Source of the DNA: Lentibacillus juripiscarius JCM 12147
Lineage (GTDB): Bacteria; Bacillota; Bacilli; Bacillales_D; Amphibacillaceae
Direction: 5' to 3'
DNA length: 17,244 nt
Assembly: GCA_001311805.1 (NCBI GenBank)
Contig: BBCA01000055.1
Coordinates: forward strand, 1 to 17,244
The position numbers and the translations under genes were made by a program. Every line of letters starts with the position of its first letter. The stretch's first letter is position 1. The notes under the pieces were generated by a model. It searched no databases. It was given only the letters and a program-made list of their open reading frames with translations, and was not told the origin of the DNA. Of the stretch, positions 1 through 10,008 are shown piece after piece.

Positions 1-5
1 GATTT

Positions 6-43
6 TCGCGCGACTTTTCGGGCCCGGCTCGCGCGACTTTCGG
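6..43. repeat. GC-rich short direct repeats at window edge
   Basis: The motif TCGCGCGACTTT(T)CGG occurs at 6-21 and again at 29-43, a period of about 23 bases. The block is clearly richer in G+C than its surroundings. The array may continue outside the window. The rest of 44-186 holds no gene that I can support, only weak inverted repeats (ACATTG 78-83 with CAATGT 89-94; TGCCAA 142-147 with TTGGCA 161-166). Confidence 0.5.
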
Positions 44-186
44 CTACCCCAACGTAGCAGTTACGTCGCAGTTATAGACATTGTTCAGCAATGTTTCATT
101 CTCTAAGGTGATGCAAAAAATCCGCACGGCTGCAACTGTACTGCCAAACTGCAGCGATTATTGGCAATACTACAGCGATTCTCATC

Positions 187-215
187 AAAAAACTCCCCTC
201 GTGAAAGGGAAGTTT
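187..215 (-). terminator. Rho-independent terminator of the SDR-mapB-btuF group
   Basis: On the minus strand an imperfect stem (AAACTTCCCT with AGGGGAGTTT, one mismatch) is followed directly by a T-run. It starts at the stop codon of the BtuF-like gene, so it closes that transcription unit. Confidence 0.7.
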
Positions 216-979
216 CATTCCAAAATAGCCACTAATTTGCGCAATCCGTCCAGCAATCGTGGCGAAGGTCTGCAGTACAATGACTCTTCAAGGACGTGAA
301 TCCTGTCTTCCTGAATGGCCTTCATTTCATTCCAGCCAGGCCTTCTCTTCAAGAGCTCCGGCCGCATTTTGGATTCCTTCACGCCAACCCAGACCATGCA
401 GATGTGATCCGGCTCTCGCTGTTTGACGTCATCCCAGGTCGTCTGGACGTTTGCTTGATTTTCTGTATCAAATATATTTCTGGAACCGGCCAATTCACTG
501 ATTTCCGTCAGCCAATTCGTGCGTCCAGGTGTAAAAATGGGCTTAGGCCACCATTCCCAATACAGAGTTGCCCTTTCCGGTTTAAGCGAAGCCTGTTCAC
601 GAAATGCTGCCACTTCCGCGCGAAATGCATACGCTTTTTCCTTGCCATGCCCGGTCTCTCCCAGTGCTTTGCCAACATACTCGATGTCACTGGCTATTTC
701 TTCCAGTGAGTTAGGGTCCAGGGTAATGTAAGGCAATTCTCTCTTTTCCAGTGCTTCGATATTCTTTTCCATACCGGGAACACTTAATGAAGCTATTACC
801 AAATCCGGCTGCAGCGCTTCCACCTTATCCATATCAATGGAGAGATCAGGACCGACTTTCGGCAATTGCTGGACTTGTGCAGGCCAATCAGAATAATCAT
901 CGACGCCGACAAGCAGTTCAACCCGGTCAAGATAGGCCATAATTTCTGTATTACTCGGGCAAATGGATACTACGCGCAA
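215..979 (-). CDS. BtuF-like cobalamin/iron-siderophore binding-fold protein without signal peptide
   Basis: This 254-residue protein has the type III periplasmic binding-protein fold used by vitamin B12 and siderophore uptake systems. It opens with the family's N-terminal strand (VVSICPSNTEI), then has a GVDDYSDWP segment and a VEALQPDLVIA segment typical of BtuF. The start is TTG at 977-979, because a very strong GGGGGAGGAG site lies about 6 bases upstream. There is no signal peptide or lipobox, unlike the lipoprotein YvrC type, so the product should be cytoplasmic. No permease or ATPase gene is adjacent. It is the last gene of a tight minus-strand group, 24 bases after the aminopeptidase gene. 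Family membership is secure. The ligand is not visible from the sequence, and cobalamin is only the usual database label for this type. Confidence 0.8.
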   Translation of the reverse strand: MRVVSICPSNTEIMAYLDRVELLVGVDDYSDWPAQVQQLPKVGPDLSIDMDKVEALQPDLVIASLSVPGMEKNIEALEKRELPYITLDPNSLEEIASDIEYVGKALGETGHGKEKAYAFRAEVAAFREQASLKPERATLYWEWWPKPIFTPGRTNWLTEISELAGSRNIFDTENQANVQTTWDDVKQREPDHICMVWVGVKESKMRPELLKRRPGWNEMKAIQEDRIHVLEESLYCRPSPRLLDGLRKLVAILE

Positions 980-1003
980 CTTACTCCTCCCCCTCCAGAT
1001 GCT

Positions 1004-1756
1004 TTATTTATCCTGATCAGTCGTCAGCAAAGGACCGTCTTTTGTAATCACAACAGTATGCTCATATTGCGCCGAGCGTCCTTGATCAACGGTTCGTGCC
1101 GTCCAATTGTTGGAGTCCATTTTGCTCTGCCAGCTTCCTTCATTGATCATTGGTTCAATCGTAATCACCATGCCCTCTTTTAACCGTGCGCCTTTATTTG
1201 GCAGGCCAAAATGAGGGATATGTGGTTCCTCATGAATGGTTGGCCCAATTCCGTGTCCTGTAAAATCGCGGACAACGGAGAAACCTTCCCCTTCTGCATA
1301 CGTTTGGATAGCATGGCCGATATCGCCAATCCGATTACCGGGCTGGGCCTGCTCAATGCCTTTGTACAGAGAGTTTTTGGATACCTGCAACAGCCGTTCA
1401 CCCGCTTCATCGACCGTTCCGACCCGGTATGTCCATGCAGAATCGGCAAGACCACCGTTCAGGTTGACCACCATGTCTATCGTGACAATATCTCCATTTT
1501 CCAGTTTTTCATCTCGTGGAAAACCATGACAAATTTCATCATTGACGGAGGCGCAAGTGGCAAATGGGTAGCCACTATACCCTTTTTGTTCAGGTGTGGC
1601 ACCATGATCAGCCAGAAACTGATCGGTAAATGAATCAATTTCCTTTGTCGTCATTCCCGGTCGTATCATTTTAGCTATTTCCTTATGACACTTGACGAGC
1701 AGATCTCCTGCCGCCTGCATCTTCTCTATTTCGCGTTTGCTTTTCCGTGTTATCAT
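1004..1756 (-). CDS. mapB: Type I methionine aminopeptidase (YflG/MapB type)
   Basis: It removes the N-terminal methionine from new proteins in the cytosol. From ATG 1756 it has 250 residues, the usual size of the YflG (MapB) paralogue. The dinuclear metal ligands are visible: Asp94 (TIDMVVNLNG), Asp105 (LADSAW), His168 (TGHGIG), Glu201 (TIEPM) and Glu232 (QYEHT). The substrate-side histidines are also present (ICHGFP and PTIHEEP). An upstream in-frame codon would add 12 residues, but AAAGGAAG lies just before ATG 1756, so I prefer the inner start. The gene is 48 bases downstream of the SDR gene and 24 bases upstream of the BtuF-like gene, probably co-transcribed. The frame is intact. Confidence 0.93.
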   Translation of the reverse strand: MITRKSKREIEKMQAAGDLLVKCHKEIAKMIRPGMTTKEIDSFTDQFLADHGATPEQKGYSGYPFATCASVNDEICHGFPRDEKLENGDIVTIDMVVNLNGGLADSAWTYRVGTVDEAGERLLQVSKNSLYKGIEQAQPGNRIGDIGHAIQTYAEGEGFSVVRDFTGHGIGPTIHEEPHIPHFGLPNKGARLKEGMVITIEPMINEGSWQSKMDSNNWTARTVDQGRSAQYEHTVVITKDGPLLTTDQDK

Positions 1757-1804
1757 CTCGGACTTCCTTTCTGAATCAAGTTCACTTCCCATTAATCAAA
1801 CTGC

Positions 1805-2563
1805 TTAAAAATAGTCTTTTGCATAATAAATTTTGCCATTAATGATATTCGTTTCATCCGTTAAAATATCGACAAGAACGCCGCCAACAACGTCGGTGTC
1901 TTTCAGCTGATTATTTCGCTTATATTCCCTGAAATTGTCCACATCTTTAAATGCATCCGCATCACTGGCCCGGATCTTCTCCTGCATATTGGTATCCATC
2001 ACGCCGGGGCTGAATGCAATGACTTTACTTGGCGTGTTCAGTTCCTCTTGTTCCAGTGCGGCTGTTCTCGTAAACATATTGATACTCGCCTTGGACGTGC
2101 AATAAGCACTCCAGCCATACACAGGTCTCTCCGCTGCACCAGATGTAATGGTTGTTCCAACAAATTGTACATCCTTTTCAGCAGCCTGTTTCAGGAAGTT
2201 ATTCATGAATACCATTGGTGCTGTTGTATTCACCCGAATATGGTAAGCCAGATCAGCACTCTGGATATTCATCGACTGGTCAATCGGTTCCAGCACTGCG
2301 GCATTGTTAATCAGATAAACCGTCTCTGGATCCTGGTTAAAGACGGATTCACTAATTTCTATTGCCAGTTCCTCTACTTTCTCAATATCACCCAAATCGC
2401 AGGAATAGTGCTGATAGGTTATATTGTTCGCTTCCGCAAACTGATTCAGTGATTCATTCGGGCTTCTGGAAATTCCTATAACATGCACACCTGATTCCAT
2501 CAAAAGTTTAGCAGCTGATTCTCCCAAACCCTTCGATACACCGGTTACCACTGCAAAACGCAT
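1805..2563 (-). CDS. Short-chain dehydrogenase/reductase (YueD-like)
   Basis: This is an NAD(P)-dependent oxidoreductase of the classical SDR family with 252 residues. The cofactor glycine motif TGVSKGLG is at residues 7-14 and NNAA at 86-89. The catalytic Ser141, Tyr154 and Lys158 lie in the order expected (TITSGAAE, then SAYCTSK). The overall pattern resembles Bacillus YueD, described as benzil reductase ((S)-benzoin forming). The natural substrate is not known from sequence. The start is ATG 2563, with TAGGGGG 10 bases upstream. A longer frame to 2638 lacks a comparable ribosome site and runs into a dispersed repeat. It is probably the first gene of the group SDR, mapB, btuF-like. Confidence 0.85.
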   Translation of the reverse strand: MRFAVVTGVSKGLGESAAKLLMESGVHVIGISRSPNESLNQFAEANNITYQHYSCDLGDIEKVEELAIEISESVFNQDPETVYLINNAAVLEPIDQSMNIQSADLAYHIRVNTTAPMVFMNNFLKQAAEKDVQFVGTTITSGAAERPVYGWSAYCTSKASINMFTRTAALEQEELNTPSKVIAFSPGVMDTNMQEKIRASDADAFKDVDNFREYKRNNQLKDTDVVGGVLVDILTDETNIINGKIYYAKDYF

Positions 2564-2628
2564 ACTGATTGATCCCCCTAATATTGACATATGGTCGTAT
2601 GGTACCAAATTTCTTTCTCGTTTAATTA

Positions 2629-2741
2629 CTAGCGCCAAGCTTGAGAACGGAGCAATTGCTTTAGCCTATCTAACACGTAGGACGATTAATTTTCACTGCA
2701 TTCGAGTAATCTCCCAGCTAAATTTTATACTTTCCTAACGT
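2629..2741. repeat. Dispersed intergenic repeat, copy A
   Basis: This 113-bp block begins CTAGCGCCAAGC and ends CTTTCCTAACGT. It matches the block at 13168-13283 in the same orientation. The first 12 bases and the last 22 bases are identical in both copies; the middle is similar (GAGTAATC, TCCCAGC, TTTTCACT). It lies between the SDR and C39 genes. Its last bases join a 9-bp hairpin (TATACTTTC 2726-2734 with GAAAGTATA 2744-2752) just past the C39 stop codon. No T-run follows the hairpin on the minus strand, so I do not call it a terminator. Confidence 0.75.
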
Positions 2742-2753
2742 GTGAAAGTATAC

Positions 2754-3542
2754 TTATTTTACAATAACAATGGCCTGGCTGCCCATTTGTTCCCAAGCTT
2801 TTTCAAAATTCTCCCGGCCGACTTTCTGATTTTTCTGTCCGTACGGGTTATTTACATACACATAATGTTCATCATATCCAGTCACCACGGCACTGTGGAC
2901 ATCAAATGATATATCCATACTGCCTTCTGGTGTATTCCATGTCTGGAAAGCTGTCGTTGGGACAAAGTTCACTGTATTAATCACCCACACCGGCAATCCA
3001 TGTGAAATATAATGATACAGCAGTTCCACAGGTTTGCCAGTCAAATCAATGGCCTTATCACCGGCGTACTTCTGGGCAAGTTCATGAATGGGACCGTGGT
3101 AAACACTCAATCCCGGCCCATTCTCCATATCCCCGACAAAGCCCTCATTCGGATTCCCCTTTTGGCCATCCTCATAGGTTAAAGGGACACGGGGAACCTC
3201 GGCAGCTAATTCATTTTTGGTAGTTTCATACCCATGATAATTTAACACCATAGCAAGGCTGGCAACTTCGCACCCATTATACAGCCTCGGCTCATCCATT
3301 TGATTAATCAGTGGCACATCCACAGGGGCCGTACTCACAGGTGTTTCTTTGGCGATCGTTTTCAGAGAAGCTGTTTGTGCTTTGAAAACGGCCTCCGATT
3401 GTGTTATCTCCATTACTTTCTTTTCCTCGAGGCTAGTTACATTCTCAGCAGTCGCCTCAGAAAAAAATTCTTTATTATCACATGCAGTCAGTGAACCGAA
3501 CAGCGCCAGCAGCAACAACCACCGTAAACGGCTCTTCATCAT
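2754..3542 (-). CDS. C39-like cysteine peptidase family lipoprotein (YvpB-like)
   Basis: This exported protein has 262 residues. A positively charged N-terminus and hydrophobic stretch lead to the lipobox LTAC with lipidation Cys21, so it should be anchored on the outer face of the membrane. After a linker of about 55 residues comes a papain-like C39-type domain. The probable catalytic Cys91 is in YNGCEVASLAM, His216 in DVHSAVVTGYD and a polar third residue in YVNNPYG (231-232). Bacillus YvpB has this layout. The substrate is unknown; the family includes cell-surface peptidases and uncharacterised proteins. The start is one of two tandem ATG codons, with GGGGTG 10 bases upstream. The frame is intact, even across a seven-base A run near 3468-3474. 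Confidence 0.85.
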   Translation of the reverse strand: MMKSRLRWLLLLALFGSLTACDNKEFFSEATAENVTSLEEKKVMEITQSEAVFKAQTASLKTIAKETPVSTAPVDVPLINQMDEPRLYNGCEVASLAMVLNYHGYETTKNELAAEVPRVPLTYEDGQKGNPNEGFVGDMENGPGLSVYHGPIHELAQKYAGDKAIDLTGKPVELLYHYISHGLPVWVINTVNFVPTTAFQTWNTPEGSMDISFDVHSAVVTGYDEHYVYVNNPYGQKNQKVGRENFEKAWEQMGSQAIVIVK

Positions 3543-3678
3543 TTGAATTGTGCACCCCTGTTAAGCAATAGTTGACTAAAAGTCTTATGATTCAAAAGCG
3601 ACTCGCGCAATGACAGCCACGAAATCTGTTGCTCCGTATGACTGCTCTCACAGTAGAATATCACCGGCGAAAATCTGC

Positions 3679-5044
3679 TTAATCGTTATTGACTTCAGCC
3701 CAATAACGGACAAGGGTCTCCATCCCTTTATCAAAACTGTCCAGCGGGAAACTTTCATTTGGAGAGTGTAGCCGGTCATCCGGTGTTCCAAACCCAAGCA
3801 GCACAATCGGAACGTTATAGATGCTTTCAATCCATTCCACAACAGGTATGGAGCCACCCATCCGTACATAAACAGTTTCTTTCCCGAAGGCTTCCGTGTA
3901 ACTTTTCGCAGCTTTTTAATCAATGGATGATCCGGATCAACTTTATATGCTTTAGCCGACAGCTTTTCTTTTTTACATCGACCGTGACACCGGATGGCGC
4001 TGCTTCGTGCACATGCTTCTCCAGCAACGACTGAATATGTTCCGGATCCTGACCAGGGACAAGCCGGCATGTGATTTTTGCACCCGCCTGTGATGGAATA
4101 ATCGTTTTCGTTCCTTCTCCCTGATAGCCGCCGAAAATACCGTTAATTTCAACGTCGGCCGTGCCATTGTATGTTCTTTAGCGGTGTAGCCTTTTTCAGA
4201 TACAGTCTCGGTTGCACCGGTCGATTCCCGGTAATCTTCACCTTCGACTTTAGCAATTAGTTCCCGTTCATGATCAGAAAGCGGCTCAACGTCATCATAA
4301 AAACCATCAACTGTGACCACTTCCTCTTCATTCTTCATGGAAGCAAGAATATGACTTAAGGCTATAGCTGGGTTGCGGACAGCCCCGCCATACATACCGG
4401 AATGCAGATCATGATCAGGTCCGGTTACATTAATTTCGATTCCGGTGAAACCTTTCAATCCATATAAAATAGTCGGCTGGTTCTGGGCAACCATTCCCGA
4501 ATCCGATATGACGGCAAAATCAGCGCCAAACTGCTCTTTTTGTCATGAAGCATGGTATACAGATTTTCGCTGCCGATCTCTTCTTCACCTTCAATGCATA
4601 CTTTAACATTCAACGGTAATTTTCCTTCTGTTTTCATATATGCTTCAAAAACAGCAAGGTGCATGAAAACTTGCCCTTTATCATCACTTGAGCCACGGGC
4701 ATACAGTCGGCCATCCCGTACTTCCGGTTCGAATGGATCACTCTCCCATTGATCAATCGGGTCAACAGGCTGCACATCATAATGGCCATAAAATAAAACA
4801 GTCGGCGCATCCGGCCCGGCCTGATTATATTCGGCATATACAAGCGGGTGCCCACCCGTATCCTGCTGCTCAACATTTTCAAAACCAATGTCATTTAAGT
4901 ACGATTCCAAATAGGACGCCGCCTGTTTAATGTCATCTTTATGTACACTGTCGGTGCTGACACTTGGTATAGACAAAAATCATGCAACTTTTTCAACAGC
5001 TGGTCACGATTGTCGGATAAGTACTTAATTGCCTGTTCACTCAT
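3679..5044 (-). CDS. M20 family metallodipeptidase, broken by five frameshifts
   Basis: This is a zinc dipeptidase of the M20 (carnosinase/CNDP-like) family, about 457 residues when repaired. The start is ATG 5044, with GGAGG 9 bases upstream. Metal and catalytic motifs are present across the pieces: [30 protein letters not shown] and [11 protein letters not shown]. The frame breaks at 4975-4979 (A5, needs six), 4537-4541 (T5, needs six), 4150 (C, needs CC), 3969-3974 (T6, needs seven) and 3913-3917 (T5, needs six). Every repair is one inserted base, four of them in a homopolymer. After repair there is no internal stop and motif spacing is normal. I see no other decay, so sequencing error is more likely than a pseudogene. 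Its genomic partners do not suggest a particular substrate. Confidence 0.85.
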
Positions 5045-5065
5045 GCTTACATACCTCCATTCTTT

Positions 5066-5077
5066 TGTTCCATTTTA
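5066..5077 (-). promoter_or_regulatory. Probable extended -10 promoter of the dipeptidase gene
   Basis: On the minus strand TGCTAAAAT, an extended -10 element, lies at 5072-5080. It would start transcription a few bases before the GGAGG site at 5054-5058. No good -35 hexamer is visible, as is common for extended -10 promoters. Confidence 0.4.
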
Positions 5078-5194
5078 GCATATTACGCCAAAAAAACGAA
5101 TAGAGCGACTGGAATCGGGGGTCAAATGTTGAATTAGCGTTCGTGGGTAATGGCAGTGACTAACGATTTGGTATTCCAAGCGGTGCGGTGGGGC

Positions 5195-5473
5195 GCATTC
5201 GGGCGTTCATTACCTTGATGAGTGACCGAATGGCGATTCCTCCCTCGCATTCGGGCGTTCATCACCCTGATGAGTGACCGAATGGCGATTCCTCCCTCGC
5301 ATTCGGGCGTTCATCACCCTGATGAGTGACCGAATGGCGATTCCTTCCTCGTATTCGGGCGTTCATTACCTTGATGAGTGACCGAATGGCGATTCCTCCC
5401 TCGCATTCGGGCGTTCATCACCCTGATGAGTGACCGAATGGCGATTCCTCCCTCGCATTCGGGCGTTCATCAC
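5195..5473. repeat. 52-bp tandem repeat of palindromic units (5.4 copies)
   Basis: Units start at 5195, 5247, 5299, 5351, 5403 and 5455 (the last is cut at 5473). Each unit holds a palindrome: CATTCGG, four bases, TCATCA, loop CCC, TGATGA, four bases, CCGAATG. A constant 14-base linker containing GATTCCTCCCTC follows. Copies 1 and 4 share the variant TTACCTT in the loop, where the others have TCACCCT. This suggests a three-unit (156 bp) block was duplicated. The unpaired parts do not vary as CRISPR spacers do, and no cas gene is present. The array fills most of the 528-bp gap between the dipeptidase and mccB genes. Confidence 0.95.
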
Positions 5474-5482
5474 TTTCAAATC

Positions 5483-5522
5483 AAAATAAAAAACTGACCC
5501 CGGTACAATACCGGACCCAGTT
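5483..5522 (-). terminator. Terminator downstream of mccB
   Basis: The stem AACTG-ACC-CCGGTA, loop CAA, TACCGG-ACC-CAGTT at 5492-5522 is followed on the minus strand by a T-rich tail. It is a strong Rho-independent terminator for the yrrT-luxS-mccA-mccB unit and separates it from the tandem array. Confidence 0.9.
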
Positions 5523-5572
5523 CCAGCAAGCTGTCTATTCTAACGTCCCACTTTATGGGATCCCTTCCAACA

Positions 5573-7643
<2,071 letters not shown>

Positions 7644-7655
7644 AAACATCGCCTC

Positions 7656-8123
7656 TTACTCGGCAAAGACTTGATGCCATTCATCTTTTCCGGCCAGCAT
7701 CTCTTTGGCAATAGCCTGTGCACCATCCAGGCTATGGTTGGCCGCCCAGCCGCACTGAACTTCATTGCATGCCGGAACTTCCTCCGCTTCCAGCACATCG
7801 TTCAGTGTTTTTTCAAGTGCCTCGACAACATCATCGTAACTGTCATTATTTAGAACAGCCAGATAAAATCCGGTCTGGCAGCCCATTGGACCGATATCCA
7901 GCACATTATCCAGGTGATTGCGAATGTTTTCTGCCATTAAATGTTCAATCGAATGCAGCCCAGGCATATCCATATGGTCTTTATTCGGCTGTTTAAAACG
8001 GATATCGTATTTATATACTTTATCCCCGCTTGTTCCTGTCGTTACCCCGACGAGCCGTACGTATGGTGCTTTCACTTTCGTATGGTCAAGGTTGAAACTT
8101 TCGACGTTCATTTTTTCCGACAT
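7656..8123 (-). CDS. luxS: S-ribosylhomocysteine lyase LuxS
   Basis: LuxS splits S-ribosylhomocysteine into homocysteine and the precursor of autoinducer AI-2. It has 155 residues, full length. The metal ligands are visible: His57 and His61 in LHSIEHLM and Cys124 in EVQCGWA. The catalytic Cys82 is in [15 protein letters not shown] lies 7-8 bases before the ATG. It sits between yrrT and mccA, where Bacillus subtilis has mtnN, so the homocysteine it makes is available directly to MccA. The frame is intact. Confidence 0.97.
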   Translation of the reverse strand: MSEKMNVESFNLDHTKVKAPYVRLVGVTTGTSGDKVYKYDIRFKQPNKDHMDMPGLHSIEHLMAENIRNHLDNVLDIGPMGCQTGFYLAVLNNDSYDDVVEALEKTLNDVLEAEEVPACNEVQCGWAANHSLDGAQAIAKEMLAGKDEWHQVFAE

Positions 8124-8138
8124 GACAAATCGCTCCTT

Positions 8139-8776
8139 TTATTGTTTAACCGCTTTTATTATCCAGACAAAATCATTCATCTGTTCAAATGTAACATGGA
8201 AGCCAGTTGATGTGAAAATGCGCCTCAGCTCGGCCAGTGTTGTGTAATACTCCCTTTCGAGATCTTCTGCCAAATCCATGAACCCTTGTTCCCTGGCTTT
8301 ATTTACCATTACTGCTTTATGTTCAACGGTTTCAAACACTGTATCCGCAAAAACAATCCTGCCCATTGGCTGCAAAATCCCTGCAAATTGTTTTACTGCA
8401 CGTTCTTTTTCTAGATCTGTCAAATGATGAAAAGCAAACGAACTTACAATCGTATGCACTGGTTTAGAGGGGTCCGGAAAATGGATGAAATCACCTTCAA
8501 ATAAGGAAAGGGATGGCAGTTTGCCGGAAGCCTTTTCCCGCATAGCCGCTGATGGCTCTACCCCTGTCACTTCATATCCTGACTCCATCAATTTTTGGTT
8601 AAATTGCCAGTGCCAACGCCAAATTCCAGTATATTTCCGTGTGAATGATTGACTACTTCATTTAAAATAATATCATATTTATCAAAAACAGCTGCATACT
8701 GACGGTCAATACCTTTCACACTGTCGTCATACGTATCGGCCCATTCCTCAAATATTCCTAAAAACTCACGCCCCAT
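8139..8776 (-). CDS. yrrT: SAM-dependent methyltransferase YrrT, one frameshift
   Basis: This class I methyltransferase has about 212 residues after repair, the same size as Bacillus YrrT. The SAM-binding glycine motif is [12 protein letters not shown], the acidic end of strand 2 is [10 protein letters not shown], and motif IV lies in [11 protein letters not shown]. The substrate is unknown. It would produce S-adenosylhomocysteine, which feeds the genes downstream. The frame breaks at 8592-8596 (T5, needs six), after which LTKKLMESG reads on normally. The ATG at 8776 has GGAG about 10 bases upstream. It is the first gene of the transsulfuration operon. Confidence 0.88.
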
Positions 8777-8824
8777 CTGTTGTCATCTCCATCACTCCAT
8801 TATTCATAGTAAACAACTATGTTT

Positions 8825-8840
8825 AATATGGATTATATGC
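8825..8840 (-). promoter_or_regulatory. Possible promoter of the yrrT operon
   Basis: A perfect TATAAT on the minus strand (8832-8837) lies about 35 bases before the yrrT ribosome site. No convincing -35 hexamer stands 16-18 bases upstream, which would fit an activated or regulated promoter. CymR control is known for the B. subtilis operon, but I cannot confirm a site here. Confidence 0.4.
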
Positions 8841-8892
8841 ATAGAATAACAAAAGTTGAGCCTAATAGCAATTAGAAGTACTCGGTTTCTGA

Positions 8893-8935
8893 CGTAAAAA
8901 AAAACGAGTGCGCACAGAATATGTGGCACTCGTTT
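8893..8935 (-). terminator. Terminator downstream of the yhcN-like gene
   Basis: Perfect 10-bp stem AAACGAGTGC (8902-8911) with GCACTCGTTT (8926-8935). On the minus strand it is followed by a run of nine T. It lies 10 bases after the repaired stop codon of the lipoprotein gene at 8946. Confidence 0.92.
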
Positions 8936-8945
8936 CTTAATTGTT

Positions 8946-9574
8946 TCAGTCTTTGTTTTGTGGAAAGACCCGTTCAATCATGTTGCCCATCTGGTCAAAT
9001 AGGCCTTCAACCGGCTCTCCGTCATCAGCATCATCTGCATAGTTTCCGGCCAGATCAAAAAGTCAGGGTTTGTGGACACATATACATTATCCACATCCGA
9101 ATCGACCGATTTCACAATCTTGGATATCTCCTGTTTCACTTCATCGGTAACTTCATTGCCGCGGTCACCATTATTGTTATTATTCGCATTGTTGTCCTGG
9201 TCTAGCTCGGCAGCGACATATGCATTGTTATCGGTTTTGACTACATATGCGTTGTCAATCCCATCAACCTTTTCACTTATTTGATCTGCAGCTTTATCAG
9301 CCAGTTCATACTGATCTTCGCCATTGTTATTGCCATTGTTGTTATTCCCGCGATTGTCTGTATCCCGTGTCTGGTTGCCATTGTTCAACTCGTTATTGTT
9401 ACGGTTGTTCATATTATCACCGCGGTTATCTGCATCACCGCCATAACGAGTCTGTTCCACATTGTTGTCATCGCCATTCTGGTTGTTCGGTGCGTCATCG
9501 TTTCCATTATCTGCCTGGCACGCACCAAGAACAAACACTGCTGCAAGCATCATGCTATAAATTTTCCATTTCAT
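8946..9574 (-). CDS. YhcN/YlaJ-type sporulation lipoprotein, Asn-rich, one frameshift
   Basis: This exported lipoprotein has about 209 residues after repair. The lipobox is LGAC with Cys19. Residues of about 20-90 form a low-complexity Asn/Gly/Asp-rich linker. The folded part follows (DQISEKVDGIDNAYVVKTDN, then Asn-rich, then SKIVKSVDSDVDNVYVSTNP), as in spore-associated YhcN/YlaJ proteins. The frame breaks at 9057-9061 (A5, needs six). The corrected tail reads FFDLAGNYADDADD and ends at 8946, right before a terminator; the uncorrected frame runs to 8978 with an unrelated tail. AGGAGG stands 11 bases before the ATG. A sigma-G-like promoter fits just upstream. A role in spore formation or germination is inferred from the family. 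Confidence 0.83.
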
Positions 9575-9605
9575 TTGAGCTAAATCCTCCTTCCTGATTT
9601 GGTCT

Positions 9606-9634
9606 TAGTCTGCATCAGAAGGGCTGATTTATTC
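9606..9634 (-). promoter_or_regulatory. Sigma-G/F-like promoter of the yhcN-like gene
   Basis: On the minus strand GAATA (9630-9634), 17 bases, then CAGACTA (9606-9612). This fits forespore sigma-G elements (G-A/T/C-ATR and CATNHTA) with one mismatch and places the start about 25 bases before the ATG. It is a pattern match only. Confidence 0.35.
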
Positions 9635-9734
9635 GCTCTCAGAAATTGGCAGGCACACCATTTTGAATCAGACAATATAAATGCTAATCAGGGGAGACTA
9701 TAAATGATCCTTTTCAATTAGAGGAGGGCATACA

Positions 9735-9971
9735 ATGGATATTCCTGATTATGACAAAGCCCTATATTATACGCTGTGGGGCCAATGGGATGAGTTGCTC
9801 ATACTGATGGTTCGCACAGAAGATGATATGCTGTCTAAAAAAATCCAGCTTTTTCTCCATGCTTACCATTATTCTCCTGATCAGACAGCAATTGTCGAAT
9901 CTCACGACAGTTTGTTGTATTATATTGACCATGCAATGAAATATACACCACCGGTTGCCATGGAAGTGTAG
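9735..9971 (+). CDS. yhdB: YhdB-like small protein
   Basis: This 78-residue cytoplasmic protein has an intact frame and a strong GAGGAGG 7 bases upstream of the ATG. Features such as YDKALYYTLWGQWDELLILM and KIQLFLHAYHYSPD resemble Bacillus YhdB, a conserved protein of unknown function. It has no membrane segment or signal peptide and is acidic and rich in aromatic residues. It is divergent from the spore lipoprotein gene and followed directly by its own terminator. Confidence 0.75.
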   Translation: MDIPDYDKALYYTLWGQWDELLILMVRTEDDMLSKKIQLFLHAYHYSPDQTAIVESHDSLLYYIDHAMKYTPPVAMEV

Positions 9972-9973
9972 GC

Positions 9974-10007
9974 AAAAAATGCACCAGTTTGTACTGGTGC
10001 ATTTTTC
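9974..10007. terminator. Bidirectional terminator between yhdB and rsgI
   Basis: Stem AAAAATGCACCAGT with ACTGGTGCATTTTT around a short TTGT loop, flanked by A-run and T-run. It serves yhdB on the plus strand and rsgI, which converges from the other side. Confidence 0.92.
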
Positions 10008-10008
10008 A

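Noticed and set aside
2580..2608. Sigma-A promoter for the SDR gene (TTGGTA, 17 bases, AATATT)
   Set aside because: The implied start would fall at or past the ribosome site, so it would not be transcribed.
2726..2752. Terminator after the C39 gene
   Set aside because: The 9-bp hairpin is real, but the minus strand continues AAATTTAGC rather than a T-run.
3679..5044. Genuine dipeptidase pseudogene
   Set aside because: All five breaks are one-base losses and motifs are otherwise intact; the same error pattern hits unrelated genes. I cannot exclude real decay without reads.
5195..5473. CRISPR array
   Set aside because: Whole 52-bp units repeat with no variable spacers, and no cas genes are present.
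9247..9597. Plus-strand His/Cys-rich and hydrophobic frames opposite the yhcN-like gene
   Set aside because: They are complements of Asn-rich codons (AAT/AAC) and lack a start signal.
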